From: Taibaiella helvus_B
GTDB lineage: Bacteria > Bacteroidota > Bacteroidia > Chitinophagales > Chitinophagaceae
DNA: 5,938 nucleotides
Direction: 5' to 3'
Assembly: GCA_040392805.1 (NCBI GenBank)
Contig: JBEBVI010000277.1
Coordinates: forward strand, 1 to 5,938
Below are positions 1 through 4,350 of this stretch, piece by piece. Under the pieces are notes generated by a model, which saw nothing but the letters and a program-made list of their open reading frames with translations, was not told the origin of the DNA and did not search any database. How positions within the stretch are numbered: the stretch's first letter is position 1; the number at the start of each line of letters is the position of its first letter. The translations under genes were made by a program, and so were the position numbers.

Positions 1-166
1 ATTCCGCCTCCATTAACACATAATCGTGGCTTTCGTCTCCCTCCTTAAAAGGTTCCACACCTGCAGTCGTATCGTATACTACTTTGGGTGTAATCGTAAA
101 ATCCTGGGCCTGCGCATAACCGAATAATAATGTTCCGGCAAATAAAAGTGATAACTTCTTTGTCAT
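1..166 (-). CDS. Secreted protein, N-terminal fragment (paralogue of the neighbouring T9SS cargo protein)
   Basis: Reading leftward from an ATG at 164-166, an open frame of 55 codons runs off the left edge, so only the N-terminus is visible. It opens with a signal peptide: Thr-Lys-Lys, a Leu/Phe/Gly-rich core, then Ala-Gln-Ala-Gln, with likely cleavage near residue 20. By hand alignment 42 of the 55 residues match the start of the protein at 406-1242, and 28 of the first 30 match. The promoter is also conserved. Export by Sec is well supported. Whether it ends in a T9SS sorting domain cannot be seen, but that is the expectation from its paralogue. The mature start (DFTITPKVV) is shared by the two proteins. 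The biological role is unknown. An alternative is that this is a decayed copy with a stop beyond the edge. Confidence 0.8.
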   Translation of the reverse strand, partial: MTKKLSLLFAGTLLFGYAQAQDFTITPKVVYDTTAGVEPFKEGDESHDYVLMEAE

Positions 167-185
167 AAATAAAGCTTTTGAGCCA

Positions 186-193
186 CAAATGTA
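186..193 (-). promoter_or_regulatory. Bacteroidota-type promoter -7 element for the 1-166 gene
   Basis: On the minus strand this reads TACATTTG, a perfect match to the Bacteroidota housekeeping -7 consensus TAnnTTTG. It lies 19 bases before the ATG, which leaves a very short leader. No clear TTG -33 element is present at the usual distance. The same element at the same position precedes the paralogous gene, which supports function. Confidence 0.6.
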
Positions 194-266
194 GGTAAAA
201 TCAGAGCAGTAAAATCAGCCGGGAATGTTAAAAAGGGGCAAGGATTTATTAAAGGAGGGATTGTTT

Positions 267-300
267 CACGCAACGGGCAACGGAGCGTGATGGCGCAACG
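267..300. repeat. Short CGCAACG-like repeat cluster
   Basis: Three heptamer-like units occur in 34 bases: CGCAACG at 269-275, GGCAACG at 276-282 and CGCAACG at 294-300. CACGC (267-271) can pair with GCGTG (285-289). The patch is GC-richer than the AT-rich spacer around it. It resembles the small GC-rich repeats scattered between genes in many Bacteroidota, but I can only see this one copy. Confidence 0.4.
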
Positions 301-344
301 ATTGGGATGAATATGAAGGGATTGCTTTTACCTGTGGTGCTATT

Positions 345-383
345 AAAAAAAGAACGCTCCATAGGATTAATTATGGAGCGCTT
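345..383 (-). terminator. Rho-independent terminator of the T9SS cargo gene
   Basis: On the minus strand, CGCTCCATA at 355-363 pairs with TATGGAGCG at 372-380, giving a perfect 9-bp stem with an 8-base loop. It is followed by a run of seven T (A345-A351 on the plus strand). It begins about 25 bases after the stop codon at 406-408. Stem, loop and U-tract are all textbook, and the orientation fits the leftward gene. Confidence 0.88.
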
Positions 384-405
384 CTATATATGTGAACGTG
401 AAAGT

Positions 406-1242
406 CTATTTCTTTATGAACTTACGGCTGGTAACTATTTTCCCATTTTCGCCGGCAATCTGTAATATGTACATACCGGGTGCAAGAGAGGCGATATTTA
501 CCTCTGCAACTTCCCTGTTCGAATTGATCGGTACTTTCATCAGTTGGCAACCGACCATGTTAATAATATTCATTTGTTTGCCTTTTAACGCAGGGTCTGC
601 ATACACTTTTATATCCTGAGCTGCCGGGTTGGGGTAGATGAATACGCTTTTATCTTCTATTGATATGGCTTTTACGCTGGAGCCCTGCTCTTTGGTGAGC
701 ATATACACGATAGTGTCTGTATGGTTTTCGGATAATCTTTTATCTCTTTTAGATATTGATTTTAAGCTGGAATCTATTTCTTTGGAGCGCTTATACTCGA
801 TCGTGTCTGTCTGGTTTTCGGTGCTTATTTTTATTTTATAGATACCGGTACCGTTAGAGCCATTATTAGGTGCATAAATATGCACTTGCATCATAAAACT
901 GGTATTCGGCTCAACAACATTTGTTCTTTCCGGCTTACCGTAGTACCATTCACCATATTCGAAACGGCAAAGGGTGTTGTCGCAAACACCGACCAATATC
1001 CATTCTTCCGGATTTGTAGTCTCATCTGTTATATTGGTCCAGGTGAGACTAAGTGTATCCTTAGAAATATTTTTAATTTCCGTTTCCATTGCCACATAAT
1101 TGTGGTAGTCGTCCCCATCTTTAAACGAGTCTACACCTGTGGTTGTCCCTTCTACTACTTTGGGGGTAATTGTAAAATCCTGGGCCTGGGCAAAACCAAA
1201 TAATAATGTGCCGGCAAATAAAAGTGATAGCTTCCTGGTCAT
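406..1242 (-). CDS. Secreted protein with C-terminal type IX secretion sorting domain
   Basis: This is a 278-residue protein. The frame is open further upstream to 1446, but I choose the ATG at 1240-1242. It gives a clean signal peptide (Lys near the N-terminus, hydrophobic LLFAGTLLFGFA, cleavage near AQA), lies just after the promoter, and matches the start of the paralogue. Residues 21-140 look like an exported beta-sandwich domain, with a close cysteine pair Cys87/Cys92 in a VCDNTLC motif and aromatic-rich flanks. Residues 142-171 and 172-201 are a direct tandem duplication. Residues about 200-278 form a T9SS type A sorting domain: the YPNPA motif at 203-207, a conserved LAPGMYILQI stretch, and a Lys-rich end, RKFIKK. 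Such domains route cargo through the outer membrane and are normally removed, leaving the protein on the surface or released. The ligand or substrate is unknown. Its promoter and its terminator make it a monocistronic unit. Confidence 0.9.
   Translation of the reverse strand: MTRKLSLLFAGTLLFGFAQAQDFTITPKVVEGTTTGVDSFKDGDDYHNYVAMETEIKNISKDTLSLTWTNITDETTNPEEWILVGVCDNTLCRFEYGEWYYGKPERTNVVEPNTSFMMQVHIYAPNNGSNGTGIYKIKISTENQTDTIEYKRSKEIDSSLKSISKRDKRLSENHTDTIVYMLTKEQGSSVKAISIEDKSVFIYPNPAAQDIKVYADPALKGKQMNIINMVGCQLMKVPINSNREVAEVNIASLAPGMYILQIAGENGKIVTSRKFIKK
640..819 (-). repeat. 90-bp in-frame tandem duplication inside the T9SS cargo gene
   Basis: Positions 730-819 and 640-729 are adjacent 90-base units encoding residues 142-171 and 172-201. 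By hand count about 68 of 90 bases and 16 of 30 residues are identical, with no gaps. Shared residues include ENxTDTIxY, KE, SS, and a DK near the end. The unit sits as a linker between the N-terminal domain and the sorting domain, so copy number would set the linker length. Confidence 0.8.
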
Positions 1243-1261
1243 AAATAAACCTTTTACGTTA

Positions 1262-1269
1262 CAAATATA
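1262..1269 (-). promoter_or_regulatory. Bacteroidota-type promoter -7 element for the T9SS cargo gene
   Basis: On the minus strand this reads TATATTTG, a perfect TAnnTTTG match lying 19 bases before the ATG at 1242, the same spacing as in the paralogue. The surrounding 67 bases (1243-1309) align without gaps to 167-233. No convincing -33 TTG is seen. Its position also argues against the longer reading of the gene that starts at 1446. Confidence 0.6.
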
Positions 1270-1337
1270 TGTAAAATGAGGATAGTACGACCAGGAAGGA
1301 ATATTAAAATAAGTCTTGCCCGGTATATATTCGGATG

Positions 1338-1368
1338 TTGTAATATGCAGGGAGAAGAGATATTTTTG
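1338..1368 (+). promoter_or_regulatory. Promoter of the pirin gene
   Basis: TTG at 1338-1340 and TATTTTTG at 1361-1368 are separated by 20 bases. This matches the Bacteroidota two-part promoter (TTG near -33, TAnnTTTG near -7). Transcription would begin near 1374, giving a leader of roughly 30 bases. A GAGATATTT direct repeat (1357-1365 and 1368-1376) overlaps the -7 element. This is the best-formed promoter in the window. Confidence 0.65.
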
Positions 1369-1402
1369 AGATATTTGTATTGTAAAATGCAACTTCACGA
1401 AT

Positions 1403-2281
1403 ATGTCAAATGTAGATATTATTGTGCCTGAGCGCGCAGCGGACATTGGTAATTTTTTAGTAGGCCGCCTGCTTCCTTTTCACCAGAAAAGATCGGTGGG
1501 GCCTTTCGTATTTATAGACCATATGGGGCCTGCCTGTATGAAAGACCACGACAATCTTGATGTTGCGCCACACCCGCATATCGGGCTGTCTACGCTGACC
1601 TATCTTTTTGAGGGGGCTATTATGCATCGCGACAGTATAGGGAATGCATTGGAGATCAGGCCAGGGGAGGTAAACTGGATGACCGCAGGCCGCGGTGTGG
1701 TACACTCGGAGCGTACACCTGAATATTTGAGAAAAGCAGATAAATTTCTTCACGGGCTTCAGATATGGATTGCTTTACCGGCAGAGCAGCAGGAAATTGC
1801 TCCTTCATTCGTACACATAGCCGCCGACCAGTTGCCTTGCTGGGAGCAGCAAGGCGTTCAATATAAACTTATAGCGGGTAGCCTTGAAGGAAGAATATCC
1901 CCCGTACCTGTATACAGTCCTTTATATATGCTTGAAATTGAATCCCGGAACTCTGCTTACGTTGACCTGGCGGGTAAGTTGTATGGAGAAAGCGGGCTCT
2001 ATATAGTAAGCGGTGCTGTTAAGAACGGGGGGCACCGGTACGTACCAGGACAGTTGCTTATTACAAAAGATGCGCATTTGTGCAGTTTTGAAATAGAGGC
2101 CGGTACTACAGTATATATATTCGGGGGTGAACCATTTCCGGAAGAACGATTCATTTACTGGAATTTTGTTTCCACCTCTAAAGCGCGTATTGGGCAGGCA
2201 AAGGAAGATTGGGCAGCTCAGCGGTTTCCCCCGGTTCCGGGCGAAACCGGTTTTGTTCCACTGCCGGGAACTAAAGGATAG
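1403..2281 (+). CDS. Pirin family protein (bicupin)
   Basis: This is a 292-residue protein of normal pirin length. The N-terminal cupin domain (about residues 15-120) carries the pirin signatures FxxxDHMGP, APHPHIGLSTLTYLFEG and VVHSERTP. The four metal ligands expected from human pirin are all present: His57, His59, His101 and Glu103. The C-terminal pirin domain (about 170-275) contains the typical IFGGEPFPEERFIYWNFV-like stretch. The protein is cytoplasmic, with no signal peptide. Bacterial pirins are non-haem metal (usually iron) proteins; some show quercetin 2,3-dioxygenase activity and some act as regulators, so the exact substrate cannot be assigned. The ATG at 1403 is the natural start, lying about 35 bases after the promoter. 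No clear ribosome-binding site is seen, which is usual for this phylum. It is convergent with the transketolase gene and appears to be transcribed alone. Confidence 0.95.
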   Translation: MSNVDIIVPERAADIGNFLVGRLLPFHQKRSVGPFVFIDHMGPACMKDHDNLDVAPHPHIGLSTLTYLFEGAIMHRDSIGNALEIRPGEVNWMTAGRGVVHSERTPEYLRKADKFLHGLQIWIALPAEQQEIAPSFVHIAADQLPCWEQQGVQYKLIAGSLEGRISPVPVYSPLYMLEIESRNSAYVDLAGKLYGESGLYIVSGAVKNGGHRYVPGQLLITKDAHLCSFEIEAGTTVYIFGGEPFPEERFIYWNFVSTSKARIGQAKEDWAAQRFPPVPGETGFVPLPGTKG

Positions 2282-2335
2282 GATTACACGTTGCCCAGAA
2301 TAACAGGGAGCGCTTACAAGGATCTGATTATAAAA

Positions 2336-2371
2336 ATACCCGCTAAACAGCCTGAATAGTTTAGCGGGTAT
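2336..2371 (-). terminator. Terminator hairpin between convergent pirin and transketolase genes
   Basis: ATACCCGCTAAAC (2336-2348) pairs perfectly with GTTTAGCGGGTAT (2359-2371), a 13-bp stem with a 10-base loop. In the minus direction the stem is followed by a T-rich stretch (A2332-A2336 on the plus strand), so it is a good terminator for the transketolase gene ending at 2426. In the plus direction the tail is only TATATTA, so it may also stop pirin transcripts, less efficiently. It occupies most of the useful part of the 144-base spacer. Confidence 0.82.
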
Positions 2372-2425
2372 ATATTACCGGTCTGCAGATTTACAGGGGA
2401 CCAAAAGTATGATGAACCGGACAAA

Positions 2426-3397
2426 TTATTTACCGGCAACTTTACGTTGCATCACCTTACGGGCAGCCTCAAGGATATCATCTGTTGTCAGGCCATATTT
2501 TTTGAGCAGGTCGTTAGGCTTACCGCTTTCACCAAAGGTATCTTTCACAGCTACATACTCATGCGGAACGGGGCAGTAGCGGGCTGCAACATTCGCCACG
2601 CTGTCACCCAGGCCACCGTTTATCTGGTGCTCTTCGGCAGTAACCACACAGCCGGTTTTCCGGAGGGAGCGGATAATAGCTTCTTCATCTAAAGGTTTAA
2701 TAGTGTGCATATTAATCACATCGCAGGAAATACCTTCGGCTTCCAGCTTTCTTGCAGCCTCCAGGGCATTCCATACCATGTGTCCGCAGGCTATGATAGA
2801 CAGGTCATTACCTTCATTCATCACCTGGGCCTTACCTATAACAAAATCGCTGCCATCCTCTTTGGTAAAATTGCTCCATTTTACCCGGCCGAAGCGCAGG
2901 TAAACAGGTCCCTGGTAATCGGCTATAGCTTTTGTGGCCGCCCTGGTCTGGTTAAAGTCACAGGGTACGATCACCGTCATTTCCGGCAGCATTTTCATCA
3001 TCCCAATATCTTCCAGCACCTGGTGCGTAGCGCCATCCTCCCCTAAAGTCAAGCCTGCATGCGATGCACAGATCTTTACATTTTTACCACTATAAGCTAC
3101 CGACTGGCGTATCTGATCATATACCCGTGAGGTGGAAAAATTGGCAAAAGTAGTGGTGTAGGGTATTTTTCCTCCGATGGTCAGTCCGGCAGCAATACCG
3201 ATCATATTGGCTTCCGCAATACCTACCTGGATAAAGCGGTCAGGGAAATCCTTAATGAATGCATTGAGCTTTAGCGAACCGGCTAGGTCTGCAGTCAGCG
3301 CTACAACATTGGGGTTGTTTTTTGCTACTTCGTGAATGCCTTCACCAAAACCGGCCCGGGTTTCCTTCTCATTCTGTACAGTATAGTCCTGCAACAT
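2426..3397 (-). CDS. Transketolase, C-terminal half (split-type subunit)
   Basis: This 323-residue protein matches the C-terminal part of transketolase: the pyrimidine-binding domain (about residues 10-175) plus the transketolase C-terminal domain (about 190-310). Visible signatures are GIAEANMIGIAAGL, with Glu62 in the place of the glutamate that activates thiamine diphosphate. SHAGLTLGEDGATHQ follows (His113, Glu120, Asp121, His125), then YLRFGR with Arg169, and EEHQINGGLGDSV near the C-terminus. The N-terminal diphosphate-binding domain (GDG...N motif) is absent. The protein must therefore pair with a separate N-terminal subunit to move two-carbon units between sugar phosphates in the pentose phosphate pathway. 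That is known for split transketolases. No partner gene is adjacent. A DXS or E1-beta subunit is less likely, given the LGEDGATHQ motif and the overall pattern. The ATG at 3395-3397 is the first start after the promoter. Confidence 0.92.
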   Translation of the reverse strand: MLQDYTVQNEKETRAGFGEGIHEVAKNNPNVVALTADLAGSLKLNAFIKDFPDRFIQVGIAEANMIGIAAGLTIGGKIPYTTTFANFSTSRVYDQIRQSVAYSGKNVKICASHAGLTLGEDGATHQVLEDIGMMKMLPEMTVIVPCDFNQTRAATKAIADYQGPVYLRFGRVKWSNFTKEDGSDFVIGKAQVMNEGNDLSIIACGHMVWNALEAARKLEAEGISCDVINMHTIKPLDEEAIIRSLRKTGCVVTAEEHQINGGLGDSVANVAARYCPVPHEYVAVKDTFGESGKPNDLLKKYGLTTDDILEAARKVMQRKVAGK

Positions 3398-3431
3398 TAT
3401 AAATTGGTATTATGTATTAATAAAATCGGAG

Positions 3432-3439
3432 CAAAAGTA
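3432..3439 (-). promoter_or_regulatory. Bacteroidota-type promoter -7 element for the transketolase gene
   Basis: On the minus strand this reads TACTTTTG, a perfect TAnnTTTG match about 34 bases before the ATG at 3397. No TTG is found at the usual distance upstream, so the -33 part is weak or absent. Having a promoter of its own is consistent with the gene being transcribed without an N-terminal partner in front of it. Confidence 0.5.
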
Positions 3440-3515
3440 TATTATTTATCGGGCTTTAGGAAAATCCGGGCAAAATTCTCTGCGTCTACAGTGATATAAT
3501 GCCATTAATTTTTTT

Positions 3516-3523
3516 CAACTTTG
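3516..3523 (+). promoter_or_regulatory. Possible -7 element for the ftsB-like gene
   Basis: CAACTTTG matches TAnnTTTG except for the first base and lies 36 bases before the GTG start. There is no TTG at the right distance upstream. It is offered because some promoter is needed in this divergent 162-base spacer, and nothing better is visible. Confidence 0.3.
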
Positions 3524-3559
3524 CCATGTTGTTCTTATCGTTCCTTATAAAAAGTTTAA

Positions 3560-3874
3560 GTGAAATCAGCTTTCCGTATATTAACTAATAAATTTGTCAT
3601 CACAGCAGTAGCCTTTTTGTTGCTTATGCTGTTCTTTGACCAGAATGACTGGTTTACCCAGAAGATTAAAGAACGTGAGCTGGAAGAAACGCAACAGAAA
3701 ATAGATTTTTTAAATTCGGAAGTGGAACGCATGGAAAAGGATCTTCATGAACTGAACACCAATAACGAACGCCTCGAACAATATGCCCGGGAAAAGTACC
3801 ACGAAAAAAAGCAGGATGAAGACCTTTACCTGATTATAAAGGATACGCTTTCGCATGAACAAACTAAAGAATAA
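3560..3874 (+). CDS. Septum formation initiator family protein (FtsB/DivIC type)
   Basis: This 104-residue protein has the standard FtsB/DivIC layout: a short cytoplasmic N-terminus (about 1-11), one membrane helix (about 12-26, VITAVAFLLLMLFF), then a long coiled coil (about 34-72) rich in Glu, Lys and spaced Leu. It ends with the family's closing motif, LEQYAREKYHEKKQDEDLYLI. In the family this small bitopic protein bridges FtsL and FtsQ in the divisome and helps activate septal peptidoglycan synthesis. The start is GTG at 3560-3562: a TAA stop lies immediately upstream in frame, and the next ATG falls inside the membrane helix, so no other start keeps the fold. No clear Shine-Dalgarno is present, only an A-rich stretch. 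The length is normal for the family. Low sequence conservation means FtsB, DivIC and FtsL cannot be fully separated by eye. Confidence 0.87.
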   Translation: MKSAFRILTNKFVITAVAFLLLMLFFDQNDWFTQKIKERELEETQQKIDFLNSEVERMEKDLHELNTNNERLEQYAREKYHEKKQDEDLYLIIKDTLSHEQTKE

Positions 3875-3934
3875 TTTTTTACCCGTATATACTAAAAGAT
3901 AATTTTCCCCGTTTATGTGTAAAATCTAAACTAT

Positions 3935-4144
3935 ATGGACGAACATATACACTCAAAGCCAGGCACCTCCAACTCATTAGAAAATAACACACCTATCCGG
4001 CACGCACTGCAGGAGATCGCTATGGAGAAGCGGTTCTCAGCCGAGCTGGCCATGCTGAAAGGGTTCAAATTAAAACCGCGGCCTGAGGCTATCGAAAATC
4101 TTCTTAACGAAATTAACCAGGGGACCCTGGAGGAGCACCTGTAA
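3935..4144 (+). CDS. Small hypothetical protein, mostly helical
   Basis: I do not recognise this 69-residue protein. The first 20 residues are polar and look disordered. Residues about 21-45 (RHALQEIAMEKRFSAELAMLKGF) and 50-68 (PEAIENLLNEINQGTLEEHL) look like two amphipathic helices joined by a KLKPRP turn. There is no signal peptide, membrane segment or cysteine, so it is likely cytoplasmic. It starts 60 bases after the ftsB-like stop, on the same strand, with no terminator or TAnnTTTG promoter between them, so co-transcription is plausible. That is the only functional hint. The base and codon usage resembles its neighbours, and the antisense frame has no competing gene. It could still be a chance frame, but its ordered helical pattern and ATG start favour a real gene. 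Confidence 0.6.
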   Translation: MDEHIHSKPGTSNSLENNTPIRHALQEIAMEKRFSAELAMLKGFKLKPRPEAIENLLNEINQGTLEEHL

Positions 4145-4350
4145 TTAATATTGCCCCGGACATCTTCTGTTATTCATGTAGCCTGTACTTCCTGCAGACT
4201 ATGGCTTCTTATTGCTGCTCATAAAAGGGGCAGGTACTTTCTGACCGGTATTTTGCAGGAAATGCCGGTCAGCAGGTAGAATCCCTTGTTCGGGGGGAGG
4301 AAGATCAGGCTGATATGCACTATATTAGCCCTTTAATTTTAAAATGTACA
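4145..4350. other. Intergenic spacer (206 bases) before the peptidase gene
   Basis: I find no open frame of useful length on either strand. The spacer holds a strong hairpin at 4241-4272. An upstream segment at 4189-4196 (TTCCTGCA) is perfectly complementary to the loop and adjacent bases (4254-4261). TGCCCC (4152-4157) is also complementary to GGGGCA (4227-4232). A weak -7-like sequence, TATATTAG (4321-4328, one mismatch to TAnnTTTG), lies about 22 bases before the peptidase ATG, but with no -33 at a proper distance. The spacer may carry the promoter and leader of the peptidase gene. Confidence 0.5.
4241..4272. repeat. Strong inverted repeat (hairpin) in the leader of the peptidase gene
   Basis: CTGACCGGTATTT (4241-4253) pairs with AAATGCCGGTCAG (4260-4272): a 13-bp stem with a single G-U pair and a 6-base loop, TGCAGG. 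No T-run follows in either direction, so it is not a classical intrinsic terminator. It could end the ftsB-like transcript inefficiently, stabilise an RNA end, or act as a leader structure for the peptidase gene. Confidence 0.6.

Larger units (their letters stand above)
167..405. other. Intergenic spacer (239 bases) between the two paralogues
   Basis: The left end (167 to about 233) is the promoter region of the leftward partial gene and aligns without gaps to the region upstream of the second paralogue. The right end holds the terminator of the 406-1242 gene. Between them lies a short GC-richer patch at 267-300 with CGCAACG-like repeats (269-275, 276-282, 294-300) and a 5-bp inverted repeat, CACGC/GCGTG. 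I see no gene in it. Confidence 0.6.

Noticed and set aside
392..1203. Three plus-strand open frames (392-619, 638-841, 880-1203)
   Set aside because: They are antisense shadows of the T9SS cargo gene. Their translations show no domain or motif, while the minus frame has a signal peptide, a sorting domain and a terminator.
1243..1446. N-terminal extension of the T9SS cargo gene to an ATG at 1446 (346 residues)
   Set aside because: The extension would cover the TAnnTTTG element and overlap the pirin start, would bury the signal peptide at residue 69, and is not supported by the paralogue, whose similarity in protein style begins at the Met at 1242.
1457..1753. Minus-strand frame inside pirin
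   Set aside because: It lies wholly antisense to the conserved pirin metal-binding region and has no recognisable features.
2447..3046. Plus-strand frames inside the transketolase gene (2447-2692, 2703-2903, 2705-3046)
   Set aside because: They are antisense to a clearly conserved enzyme, they overlap one another, and they carry no motif.
4145..4350. tRNA or other classical structured RNA in the spacer before the peptidase
   Set aside because: The hairpin is strong, but there is no cloverleaf, no T-loop consensus and no acceptor stem, and no known riboswitch core that I can recognise.
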